Assembly: GCA_022843405.1 (NCBI GenBank)
Contig: JALHNQ010000004.1
Coordinates: 1-64,000, forward strand
Reading direction: 5' to 3'
Length of the DNA stretch: 64,000 nt
From: Methylocystis sp.
Lineage (GTDB): Bacteria; Pseudomonadota; Alphaproteobacteria; Rhizobiales; Beijerinckiaceae
Part shown: positions 20,801-27,409 of the stretch, in pieces
Position numbering within the stretch: position 1 is the first letter of the stretch
Layout: the number at the start of each line of letters is the position of its first letter
Translations under genes and position numbers: made by a program
Notes under the pieces: generated by a model
The model's input: only the letters and a program-made list of their open reading frames with translations
Database searches by the model: none
Told to the model about the DNA's origin: nothing

Positions 20801-21613
20801 TGTTGCCTGAGCGCGCAGATCACATCGGGCGGCGTTTGTTGTCCGGCTGGGCAGCGACCGGATGCGCAGAGAGCGGCTTGCGTCGCCGCCTGTCCCGGCG
20901 GCCGCGTTTGGAACGGCGCGGCCTGCGCCTGCCCGCCTGGCGCAACCGAGCGGCGGGGGCGATGCGTCGGAAGGAAATTCACGCCGTCGCTTCCGGTTCC
21001 GCCGCCGCCGGTCATCGAGCGCCTGCCCTGCCCGCCGGGGACGGTGGGCAGATGGCAGCCGAACTGCCGTCCGATCGTCGTGCGGGAGCCTTGCCCGCCC
21101 GGCACCGTGGGCAGATGGCAGCCGAATTGCCGTCCGATCGTCGTGCGGGAGCCTTGCCCGCCCGGCACCGTGGGCAGATGGCAGCCGAACTGCCGGCCGA
21201 TCGTCGTGCGGGAGCCTTGTCCGCCCGGCACGGTGGGCAGATGGCAGCCGAACTGCCGGCCGATCATCGTGCGGCAACCTTGTCCCCCCGGCACGATCGG
21301 CAGATGGCAGCCGAATTGCCGGCCGATCGTCGTGCGGCAGCCTTGTCCGCCCGGCACGGTGGGCAGATGGCAGCCGAATTGCCGGCCGATCGTTGTGCGG
21401 CAGCCTTGTCCGCCCGGCACGATCGGCAAATGGCAGCCGAATTGCCGGCCGATCGTCGAACCGCGGCATTGCCCTCCAGGCACGGTCGGCGCGCCGCCAT
21501 ACTGCCGCCCAATCTTCAGGCCCCCGCCAGGAGGGCAAACACGGGAAGGGCCCGGGCAACGAACGCCGGATTTCAGAGGGCGCGGCTTTGGCGTTCCGCT
21601 GTTCCAGAGGTGA
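17900..21613 (+). CDS. Large secreted Cys-rich repeat protein with propeller-like N-terminal region
   Basis: Not a recognised family; 1237 residues. A signal peptide (GFAAALFALAASHDLAFAQQ, about 26-45) is followed by a region with propeller-like strands (about 60-515), for example GGLAYDAVSNNLFVADRGAG and ISKIAFDEQGRMLLAERAA. A Pro-Gly linker (PGPGPTPGPGPGPG, about 530-600) leads to Cys-rich CPPG modules (CPPGSHLATNGLQCCPLGQ and similar). An inserted domain of unknown fold (WFLDFLATGSGPCIPPNCSYYEFTV, about 775-930) follows. The C-terminus has seven 21-residue repeats CPPGTVGRWQPNC... plus a degenerate eighth, each with C-x11-C. Secretion with many disulfides suggests a cell-surface or periplasmic structural protein; that is inference. 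Confidence 0.8.
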   Translation: MFQGLRLFSAQRMFRANSSPSRSWRGFAAALFALAASHDLAFAQQARTGGVLADGDAVTTGFSGATAPTLIAPKVNPVDQTFIDLNGPALRVIDLQGPFAPPQAQFLQAPKPFTLTASQIGQVFAVALDNASPPNIYAAATSAYGLPIVAPNPSGASAPVRAKQGAPNASFMPGLFGPATLRGGPGSIWRIDGATGEARLFANVTLDQTPNAGPALGGLAYDAVSNNLFVADRGAGMIHRFDMAGAERSRYDHGVQGRPGAGLPAAPFNPSARLDIASAQFKTDDPATWGYAPPERRIFGLAIHAGRLFYAVAERMQIWSVGIMPDGSFAPDARIEVTVPPGAGATEISKIAFDEQGRMLLAERAAPTGAYDFGALAQPGIGRVLRYTPAAGSEGAAWQAAPDEYAIGFYGQMRNGDGGVALGYGYDPAGKLNRASCGGFVWSTGEQLRVSANAGLVADLAKGGPANANGMQGNGADLVRPANAPPTASYFVDYDDRFDDPNARGVLGDVAIRRNCAAGPGAPAAAPSGPQPAPAAPMGPGPGPTPGPGPGPGSAPGPGPGFGPVEGGFLPWIDEDGPGPWWDDGPPPPPPICPPGSHLATNGLQCCPLGQIPGFGGVCQPICPNGAAGLECWHGFQPGQGPGPGGPGICWNGAAPTKIPGCAPNTLACNKCPKSPLKKCPAGFNLVTAPPGVPAVTWLWSNATCVASPAQAACSPGTTVCAAWGTCAAGAQVGLDGLCHPAMCPAGQTAFRVNKCCLNGAAPNALGQCPGIPAPPLWFLDFLATGSGPCIPPNCSYYEFTVVGGERFGRGSLTQRITLPPGSNFPEARVTRAPKYCPASRWSCSKEGDVFTCGVEDCGLAAGDQVVVRLEGKVAPDLKEPPPAPIEKTACGVLEWREMTGRSPTAPVDQPRGEGREAPTRQPQAQRETTGGVVTPSKKACWTIRIAGKTPAPPACPPNYAATADGQCCLSAQITSGGVCCPAGQRPDAQRAACVAACPGGRVWNGAACACPPGATERRGRCVGRKFTPSLPVPPPPVIERLPCPPGTVGRWQPNCRPIVVREPCPPGTVGRWQPNCRPIVVREPCPPGTVGRWQPNCRPIVVREPCPPGTVGRWQPNCRPIIVRQPCPPGTIGRWQPNCRPIVVRQPCPPGTVGRWQPNCRPIVVRQPCPPGTIGKWQPNCRPIVEPRHCPPGTVGAPPYCRPIFRPPPGGQTREGPGQRTPDFRGRGFGVPLFQR
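21025..21520 (+). repeat. Tandem 63-bp coding repeat (7 full + 1 degenerate)
   Basis: Seven near-identical 63-bp units inside the large secreted protein, each encoding PCPPGT(V/I)G(R/K)WQPNCRPI plus four or five variable residues, then one degenerate unit (CPPGTVGAPPYCRPIFRP). Units differ by a few substitutions only, mainly V/I and E/Q, which points to recent expansion or ongoing conversion. Confidence 0.95.
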
Positions 21614-21681
21614 GACGCAAAGTTTTTGCGAACCCAGCCGTTCGATCTGAACCAAACGCGCGGCTGGGGCGTCCTCGCTCA

Positions 21682-22827
21682 TCAGCCGCGCGCCGCATCC
21701 AAAAGGAAAAACCGTACCATCTCTCGCGATGCGTGGGGACCCTGACGATCGGCGAATGAGCCGGCCGGATTGCCGCCCGACCAGGCGTGGCCGAGACCCT
21801 CGACGGTCCAATGCTCCAACTGAGGAACGCCGCGCGAATCTGCGATGAGGATGCGGCTGTAACTGCGGCCGCCCGCCGACCCGGATTCGCGTGTTTCGCG
21901 CGCGAGCGCTTCGGCAAGATCGAGCCTAGCCCTTGCAATGATCGTTTCCGCGTTGGTCGGATGCACCTTCTGATCGGCTTCGCCGTGGAAGACGATGGTC
22001 CGCACGCCGTATTCAGACATCAACGCGCGCGCCGCGCCGAATTCCAATTTCCCGCTCATCGCCGCGACGGCGGAAGCGACGTCGCTCGCAGAGCCATGCG
22101 CGAGGCCGGAATGGATGCCCACCCCGGCGTAAAGCTCGGAATAGGTCGCGGCCATGGTCGCCGCCATGGCGCCGCCGGCCGACAATCCCGCCACATAGAC
22201 GCGCGCCTCGTCAACGCGCCACTCCGCCATGACGGCGCGAGTCACGCCGGCGATGAGGCTCGGCTCGCCCTTCTCCCGCGTCTGATCCGCCGGGTTGAAC
22301 CAGTTCCAGCAGCCCATCTGATTGGCCTGGGTCGACTGCGCCGGATAGGCGACGAGGAAACCATGTTCTTCGGCAAGCTCATTCATCCGCGAGCCCAGGG
22401 CAAAGTCGTCCGGGTTCTGCGCGCAGCCGTGAAGCATCACGATCAGAGGCCGTTTGCCGTCTCCGAGGCTCTTTGGCGCATAGACCTTATAGTCGCGGGC
22501 GCCGGCCGGGCCGACATAGCTGCGCGAGACATAGACGGCGCCCGTCGGAACGTCGATTTGCGGAGTTTTCCGCAGGGCGACAAGCGCGCTGTTTTGATCG
22601 AGGCCAGGAAGACCGGCGTGACGCAGCAGCTCCACCGTCTCGCCGAGCGGACGGCGCAGACGAAAAGTTGGGGCATGCGGCTCGGTGTGCGCGGCCGGCT
22701 CCGGCGCTGGCGGCGCGTCGGCGCCAGGCGTCAGTGCGCGCATTAGCACGCGCGTCGCTTCCGTGAGATTTTGCTCGCGCGTCAATCGCGTCGCCCTGTT
22801 CAAGGCGCTCGTCAGGATGTTTTTCAT
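21682..22827 (-). CDS. PHB depolymerase-family esterase (alpha/beta hydrolase)
   Basis: Short-chain polyhydroxybutyrate depolymerase / feruloyl-esterase-like hydrolase, 381 residues. The catalytic Ser216 is in GLSAGG (214-219). The oxyanion loop is HGC (133-135) within LIVMLHGCAQNPDDFA, and the C-terminal His is in GLGHAWSGG. CWNWFNPADQ is a conserved substrate-pocket stretch of the family. There is no signal peptide: the start at 22827 gives an amphipathic MKNILTSALNRATRLTREQN. An intracellular location and a role in storage-granule mobilisation are therefore possible. A CopG-type regulator lies directly upstream on the same strand. Confidence 0.87.
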   Translation of the reverse strand: MKNILTSALNRATRLTREQNLTEATRVLMRALTPGADAPPAPEPAAHTEPHAPTFRLRRPLGETVELLRHAGLPGLDQNSALVALRKTPQIDVPTGAVYVSRSYVGPAGARDYKVYAPKSLGDGKRPLIVMLHGCAQNPDDFALGSRMNELAEEHGFLVAYPAQSTQANQMGCWNWFNPADQTREKGEPSLIAGVTRAVMAEWRVDEARVYVAGLSAGGAMAATMAATYSELYAGVGIHSGLAHGSASDVASAVAAMSGKLEFGAARALMSEYGVRTIVFHGEADQKVHPTNAETIIARARLDLAEALARETRESGSAGGRSYSRILIADSRGVPQLEHWTVEGLGHAWSGGNPAGSFADRQGPHASREMVRFFLLDAARG

Positions 22828-22859
22828 TTTGTCTACGCCTCGCGGGAGGGTGGGAAAGG

Positions 22860-23276
22860 TCAACTGATGCGATCCTGGAGCGCCGCCTTGACGGACTTGC
22901 TGGCTTGCAGCGCGCCGAGCACGCTGATGGATTCAATGGTCTCGCGCGCCAATTCTGGCGTGACGTCTTCGGCGATTGACGCCAGTCCCAGGACATGGAC
23001 GCGCAGTCTGCGACCAGCCGCCTTCACCGCCTCGAGGTCTTCGCGGCTGTAGTGGCGCAAGCCCAATTCCATCGTATTGCGCACGATGGACTGTTTGACT
23101 GCGTCCGAATGCGCGCCGAGCTGGTTGCGGATCGCCGTGCGGATGAAGTCGGTGCGGTTCGAATAGAAGCCCTCACGCACCAAGAGATCGATATGGCCGA
23201 GATCGACATATCCGAGATTGATCGTGATCTTCTCGGCCTCAGGCGGCTTTTCTCGCAGTTTGTAGATGTCACCCAT
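22860..23276 (-). CDS. Ribbon-helix-helix (CopG-type) transcriptional regulator
   Basis: 138 residues. The N-terminal half carries an RHH motif: strand KITINLGYVDLGHIDLLV, then helices containing FYSNRTDFIRTAIRNQLG. The C-terminal part (ETIESISVLGALQASKSVKAAL) is probably oligomerising. Start ATG 23276 is preferred over 23282 because TTGAGGG sits directly against the latter but at 6 bases from the former. Repeated GGATGGT/ACCATC sequences just upstream are likely its own operator. It is 32 bases upstream of the esterase start, so the two are probably co-transcribed. Confidence 0.82.
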   Translation of the reverse strand: MGDIYKLREKPPEAEKITINLGYVDLGHIDLLVREGFYSNRTDFIRTAIRNQLGAHSDAVKQSIVRNTMELGLRHYSREDLEAVKAAGRRLRVHVLGLASIAEDVTPELARETIESISVLGALQASKSVKAALQDRIS

Positions 23277-23288
23277 AGCCATCCCTCA

Positions 23289-23317
23289 ACCATCTGTCTG
23301 GATGGTATATGGATGGT
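23289..23317. promoter_or_regulatory. Putative operator of the RHH regulator
   Basis: accatc-tgtctg-gatggt (23289-23306) is a perfect 6-bp-arm inverted repeat, followed by a second ggatggt 11 bases after the first (23300 and 23311). Repeats spaced by about one helical turn, just in front of an RHH gene, are typical of autoregulation. A TTGACC -35-like hexamer (minus strand, 23319-23314) overlaps it. Confidence 0.55.
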
Positions 23318-23503
23318 CAAAGGGCCGTCTGCAAGTGGCATGAGGAACGACTTCTGCGGCGACGGGCGAACCGCTTACTAGCGCCGCCCCGGTCGAGTTC
23401 TCGCCTCGCCGCGCTCCTTGCTTGACGCCGCCGCTTCAGGCGCCCTTATGTGCGGCCTGCCGCCTCATAGGGTGGCCAAGGTCAGGATTCTCGGGAGAAC
23501 CTT

Positions 23504-24055
23504 ATGACGTTTGTGCTTGCGCGCCGCGCCTTTGCCGTTGCGGCCCCCTCGCTTCTTGCCGCCGGACTGCTCGCTGCGCCGGCTCTGGCGCATGGTCCCT
23601 CGCGCCAGAAGGTCGTCGAAAAGATCGAGATCAACGCGCCCGCCGCGAAAGTGTGGGAGATCATCGGCAATTTCCAGGATCTCAGTTGGCATCCAGGCGT
23701 CGCCAAGACGGAAGGAACCGGCGGCAATTCCGCCGACGCCAAGCGCAAGCTGACGTTGAAAAACGGCGGCGTCATCGATGAGACGCTCACCAAATATGAC
23801 GCCGAGGGCAAGTCGATGAGCTACAAGATCGACGCCGTCGACGTGAAGGTGCTGCCGGTCAATAATTACGCTGCGACAATCAGCGTGAAGGAAGACGGCG
23901 GCAAGAGCGTCGTCGAGTGGAAGGGCGCCTTCTATCGCGGTTTCATGAACAATGACCCGCCGCCGGAGCTCTCCGACGAAGCGGCGGTTAAAGCGGTGAC
24001 CGATGTCTACAAGGCGGGTCTTGCCGCGTTGAAGGCGAAGGCGGAGGGCAAGTAA
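23504..24055 (+). CDS. mxaD: MxaD-like SRPBCC-family periplasmic protein
   Basis: 183 residues with a signal peptide ending ALAHG (AAPSLLAAGLLAAPALAHG). A START/SRPBCC fold follows: KVVEKIEINAPAAKVWEIIG, LSWHPGVAKTEGTGG, then NNYAATISVKEDGG and VEWKGAFYRGFMNNDPPPEL. MxaD is an accessory protein in methanol oxidation reported to help the interaction of methanol dehydrogenase with its cytochrome. The usual mxa cluster genes are not in this window, so the symbol reflects sequence resemblance only. GGGAGAA precedes the start. A paralogue follows 10 bases downstream. Confidence 0.82.
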   Translation: MTFVLARRAFAVAAPSLLAAGLLAAPALAHGPSRQKVVEKIEINAPAAKVWEIIGNFQDLSWHPGVAKTEGTGGNSADAKRKLTLKNGGVIDETLTKYDAEGKSMSYKIDAVDVKVLPVNNYAATISVKEDGGKSVVEWKGAFYRGFMNNDPPPELSDEAAVKAVTDVYKAGLAALKAKAEGK

Positions 24056-24065
24056 GCGCCGCGCC

Positions 24066-24650
24066 ATGCGCCAAGCGCAAGTAAACATCGCGCCAGTCAA
24101 TATCGCCGCAACGCGCCGGCGCTTTCTTGGCGGCGCGGTGGCGCTTGCTTTGTTCCTGCCGGTCGCCGCGCGCGCGGCGCATGGCGCGTCGCCGCTCAAG
24201 GTGGTCGAGACGGCGATCGTCGATGCACCGCCTGAAAAAGTCTGGGCTGTGGTCAGCGACTTCGCCCACGCCGACTGGCTGCCGGGCGTCGAACGCGTCG
24301 AAGCGTCTGGCGGCGATATTCCCGACCGCGCGCGGCGCCGGCTGATCATGGCCGACGGCGGCGTCATCGAGGAGCTGCTAACCAAGCGCGACGCCGAGCG
24401 CATGATGCTTGGCGTGCATCGCGAAGGCGACGACGTAAAACGTCTGCCGGCGACCAATTACACCGCGCTGATTACGCTGCGGCCAACCGAAGGCGGCAAG
24501 ACGCAGGTCGAATGGAAAGCGCGTTTCTACCGCGGCTATCCCAACAACGATCCGCCGCCGGAACTGAACGACGACGTCGCCATCGCGGCGGTGACGGCGC
24601 TGCAGCGCGCCTATCTCGCGGCGTTGAAGGCGAAGGCGGAGGGGAGATGA
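24066..24650 (+). CDS. Second MxaD-like SRPBCC protein, Tat-type signal
   Basis: 194 residues, a tandem paralogue of the preceding gene. The shared blocks are VWxxxxxFxxxxWxPGV, the NNYA/TNYT stretch, EWKxxFYRGxxNNDPPPEL and the ending ALKAKAEG. The leader differs: TRRRFLGGAVALALFLPVAARA has a twin-arginine motif, so this copy may be exported folded. It overlaps the start of the following propeller gene (ATGA), suggesting translational coupling of the three genes. Family membership is clear, the ligand or partner is not known. Confidence 0.8.
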   Translation: MRQAQVNIAPVNIAATRRRFLGGAVALALFLPVAARAAHGASPLKVVETAIVDAPPEKVWAVVSDFAHADWLPGVERVEASGGDIPDRARRRLIMADGGVIEELLTKRDAERMMLGVHREGDDVKRLPATNYTALITLRPTEGGKTQVEWKARFYRGYPNNDPPPELNDDVAIAAVTALQRAYLAALKAKAEGR

Positions 24651-25705
24651 GGCTTCAACGCGTCATGCCCGCGCTTGTCGCGGGCTTCCATGCCAAGACG
24701 ACGCGACGCGTCGCAGGAAAAGGGGCCAACCGCTTCGCGCGTGCGTGGATGGCCGGGACAAGCCCGGCCATGACGGCGGGATGGTTTCTCGCCATTGCCT
24801 TCCTCACTCCCCCCGCCATCGCCGACGAAGCCTTCGTCACCGCGCAAGGCGCCGATGCGCTGTCGATCGTCGATCTTTCCAAGATGGAGACCGTCGCGAC
24901 CCTGCCGATCGGCGGCAAGCCGGCCGGAATCGCCGTGTCGCGCGACGGCGCGCGCGCCTTCGTCACCAGTCCCGAAGGAAAGTTTCTCACCGTTATCGAC
25001 GCGGCGACCCGCAGGATCGAAAAGCGCATTCCGGTCGAAGGCGGGCCGCTCGGCGTCGCGGCGAGTCCTGACGGCAAGCGCGTTTATGTCGCCGATCTCT
25101 ACGGCCGGCGCCTAGTCGAAATTGATCTTGCAAGCGGCGCGCAGCGCAGCGTCGGCGTCGGCGCCATGGCGTCGGGGGTGGCGGTCGCGCCCGACGGCAA
25201 GACAATCGTCGTCGCCGACCGCGACGACAATGCGCTTTCCTTGATCGACGCGGCGACATTTTCTCGGGTGGCGACGGCGCCGGTCGGCAAACATCCTTTT
25301 GGCGTGGCGATCGACGCGTCCGGCGCGCGCGCCTATTCCGCCAATGTCGAATCGGATGACGTAAGCGTCGTCGATCTAACCGCGCGCAAACTCGTCGCGA
25401 CGCTCAAATGCGGCAGCAGGCCTTACACCGTGGCGCTCGCCAAGGGCCGAATCTTCGTCGCCAATCAGCACGGCGACAGCGTCAGCGTCTTCGACGCCGA
25501 GAGTCTGGCGCCGCTGGAGACTCTGAAAGTCGGCGAATATCCGGAAGGTCTCGCGGCGAGCAGAGACGGCGCCCGCGTCTATGTCGCCAACTGGTTCTCG
25601 AACGAGCTTTGGGCCCTCGACGCGCAGACGCTCAAAGTTGTCGGCAAGGCCGAAACCGGCGACGGGCCGCGCGCCTTCGGCGCCTTCATACGCGAGACCG
25701 AATGA
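24647..25705 (+). CDS. YVTN/PQQ-type beta-propeller repeat protein
   Basis: Propeller of about seven 40-residue blades (AFVTAQGADALSIVDLSKME; VYVADLYGRRLVEIDLASG; AYSANVESDDVSVVDLTAR; VYVANWFSNELWALDAQTL), exported to the periplasm. Such proteins are often found with PQQ-dependent alcohol oxidation genes, in line with the two MxaD-like neighbours. Two starts are possible. ATG 24647 overlaps the upstream stop and has GGAGGGGAG in front, but its first 41 codons are a REP-type palindrome. ATG 24770 (MTAGWFLAIAFLTPPAIADE) gives a clean signal peptide but has a poor ribosome site. I list the longer form. Confidence 0.82.
   Translation: MRLQRVMPALVAGFHAKTTRRVAGKGANRFARAWMAGTSPAMTAGWFLAIAFLTPPAIADEAFVTAQGADALSIVDLSKMETVATLPIGGKPAGIAVSRDGARAFVTSPEGKFLTVIDAATRRIEKRIPVEGGPLGVAASPDGKRVYVADLYGRRLVEIDLASGAQRSVGVGAMASGVAVAPDGKTIVVADRDDNALSLIDAATFSRVATAPVGKHPFGVAIDASGARAYSANVESDDVSVVDLTARKLVATLKCGSRPYTVALAKGRIFVANQHGDSVSVFDAESLAPLETLKVGEYPEGLAASRDGARVYVANWFSNELWALDAQTLKVVGKAETGDGPRAFGAFIRETE
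24661..24775. repeat. REP-like element of a second family, inside a coding frame
   Basis: cgtcatgcccgcgcttgtcg opens the left arm (with its own gcccgcg-cttgt-cgcgggc hairpin) and ggccgggacaagcccggcc ...atgacg forms the right arm. This cgtcatgcc...ggccatgacg type is common between genes in alphaproteobacteria. Here it keeps frame (translated as VMPALVAGFH...WMAGTSPAMT) between the start codon and the signal peptide of the propeller gene. Confidence 0.8.
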
Positions 25706-25711
25706 CGCGCG

Positions 25712-26027
25712 TCACGTTTCGATGTGTTCAGGCCGCGCGCCGAGCCCCATGAACCGCGCCGGCAGGCGGCGCAGCAGCGGCATGGCGTCGAAGAGGCGCA
25801 GGACCAGCGGCGCTTCCAGGGGCTTGTCGGCGGCGAGCACGCTGCGCACCACGCGATTTTGGATGAAGAGCTGAATCGCCTGCGTCACGCGCGTCGGAAA
25901 TTCCCGCCGCCGCTTGGGCGGCGTCGCCGATGCACAGCAGTCCGGGCCGGCCCAGGAGAAATCCGGCGATCAAGCCGGCCGGGCCGCCGCCGACGACGCA
26001 GCATTGAGCGGAGAGGGTCGCGGTCAT
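25712..26027 (-). pseudogene. Remnant of a FAD-dependent oxidoreductase (internally deleted, frameshifted)
   Basis: From ATG 26027 the reading MTATLSAQCCVVGGGPAGLI is the N-terminal FAD-binding GxGxxG of an aromatic-hydroxylase-like oxidoreductase. After GFLLGR it jumps straight to GLLCIGDAA, normally some 250 residues later. The reading frame then shifts, and EFPTRVTQAIQLFIQNRVV ...LLRRLPARFMGLGARPEHIET continues in another frame to the stop at 25712, which is the natural C-terminus of such proteins. About 105 codons remain of a gene of roughly 400. Cannot make a working enzyme. Confidence 0.8.
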
Positions 26028-26037
26028 GGGGTGCTCC

Positions 26038-26085
26038 TGTTCTACGCCGGGCGAGCGCAAGTGTTCTACGCCGGGCGAGCGCAAG
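26038..26085. repeat. Exact 24-bp tandem duplication
   Basis: tgttctacgccgggcgagcg plus caag occurs twice head to tail directly upstream of the FAD-oxidoreductase remnant. No open function; it may be a scar of the rearrangement that decayed that gene. Confidence 0.85.
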
Positions 26086-26178
26086 CGCGCGCGATGGCCG
26101 ATCCCAGGCCGCCGCAAGGCTGGACATTGACGCCGGCAGACGCAATAAGGGGCCACGAAATTCGGGGACGCCAGCTAC

Positions 26179-26586
26179 ATGTCCTACATCATTCGCTTTT
26201 TCACCTGGTGGAACCAGGCCACGCTCAGCACCGGCCTGTGGACCTTGCTGTATGGCGAGCGCGTCGGCGAAGACGAGTTCGGCAATGTCTATTACCGCCG
26301 GCGCGGCGGCAAGATCGATGCGGCGCTGGGGTTCGAACGGCGCTGGGTGATTTACAAGGGCTATTGCGAAGGTTCGGCGACGCCGCCCGGCTGGTACGGC
26401 TGGCTGCATCACACGGTGGATACGCCGCCGACCGAGGAAACATACCGGGCGCGCGCATGGGAGCGACCGTATCAGGAAAATCTGACCGGAACGCCGCAGG
26501 CCTATCGTCCGCCGGGTTCCCAGCTTGCATTGGGCGAGCGTCCGCCTGCCGGCGGCGATTACGCGGCTTGGCGGCCTGAAGGCTGA
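26179..26586 (+). CDS. NADH:ubiquinone oxidoreductase subunit NDUFA12 family
   Basis: Accessory subunit of complex I, homologous to mitochondrial NDUFA12/B17.2, found in alphaproteobacteria. Recognisable are TLLYGERVGEDEFGNVYYRRR, RRWVIYKGY, PPGWYGWLHH, and the C-terminal YQENLTGTPQAYRPPGS. 135 residues, full length. It heads a conserved alphaproteobacterial gene neighbourhood (NDUFA12, DUF2155, aat, accC, accB, aroQ) that is intact here. Confidence 0.94.
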   Translation: MSYIIRFFTWWNQATLSTGLWTLLYGERVGEDEFGNVYYRRRGGKIDAALGFERRWVIYKGYCEGSATPPGWYGWLHHTVDTPPTEETYRARAWERPYQENLTGTPQAYRPPGSQLALGERPPAGGDYAAWRPEG

Positions 26587-26674
26587 GCGGCGCGGTTTCC
26601 ATGGAAACGCCTTTGTTGCCTGTTCTGGTCGCCCGCCTGTTGTCCGGGCCGGCGGAGAATCATGCGGTGAACGG

Positions 26675-27409
26675 ATGAGATTGCCCCTGTCCCTGGCGCC
26701 AGCGGCCCTCGGCGCGTGGGCGCTTTTTTCGGCCGGCGCGTCAGCCGATCCGATCCGACATCCGACCGCGGTTTTCGCCGGGCTCGACAAGACGACCGGC
26801 CGCATCATCAATTTCGACGTCGCCATCGACGAAACCGTGCAGTTCGGCGCGCTTCAAGTGACGCCGAAGGTTTGCAACACAAGGCCGCAGACTGAAACGC
26901 CGCAAACGACGGCCTTCGTCGAGGTCGACGAACTCCTGCTCAAGTCCGAGCGCGGGGCCGATCCGAAGCCGGAAGCCGCCAAGTCCGACGCAAAGCAGGA
27001 AGCCAAGCGCATTTTTTCGGGTTGGATGTTCGCCGCAAGTCCCGGCCTCCATGGCGTCGAGCATCCGGTCTATGACGTATGGCTTGTCGACTGCAAAGGC
27101 GGCAAGGAGACCGCGGCGCCGCCGCCCGCGGAGGCGACAACTGCGCCTGCGCCTGCAGCCCCGGCCGCCGAGGCTGAGGCGACGACTCCTCCCGAAGGCA
27201 AGAAGCGGCGCTCGCGCCGAGTCGAACCGACGGCGCCGCCGCCAATGGAAAATCAGCCGATCGGACCCGCCGATCAGGCTGCGCCGCTTCCCGTCGATCC
27301 GGAAGCCGGCGCTCCGCCGGAGCAAGCCCCGGCCGCACCGTCTCGAAAGAAGAAGCGGCGCGGCGATCAGCCGGCGCCCCCCGTGCCGCCGGCGAACGTG
27401 CCGTACTAG
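26675..27409 (+). CDS. DUF2155-domain periplasmic protein
   Basis: From ATG 26675 (MRLPLSLAPAALGAWALFSA) a signal peptide is followed by the DUF2155 core: AVFAGLDKTTGRIINFDVAIDETVQFGALQVTPKVCNTRPQTETP and FSGWMFAASPGLHGVEHPVYDVWLVDCKG, with two conserved Cys (in KVCN and DCKG) likely bridged. The C-terminal 80 residues are a Pro/Ala-rich, basic low-complexity tail (GKKRRSRR; RKKKRRGDQP) that is not part of the domain. Function is unknown, but its link to NDUFA12 genes is conserved. The stop overlaps the end of convergent aat by 4 bases. Confidence 0.87.
   Translation: MRLPLSLAPAALGAWALFSAGASADPIRHPTAVFAGLDKTTGRIINFDVAIDETVQFGALQVTPKVCNTRPQTETPQTTAFVEVDELLLKSERGADPKPEAAKSDAKQEAKRIFSGWMFAASPGLHGVEHPVYDVWLVDCKGGKETAAPPPAEATTAPAPAAPAAEAEATTPPEGKKRRSRRVEPTAPPPMENQPIGPADQAAPLPVDPEAGAPPEQAPAAPSRKKKRRGDQPAPPVPPANVPY

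Noticed and set aside
21025-21520. Regular 63-bp repeats considered as a CRISPR array
   Set aside because: Units are contiguous without spacers and are in frame with the protein repeat; no cas genes.
20426-21811. 461-aa minus-strand ORF and other repeat-rich ORFs across the 63-bp repeats
   Set aside because: All frames stay open because the repeat has no stops in any phase. Only the plus frame has a signal peptide and conserved Cys spacing.
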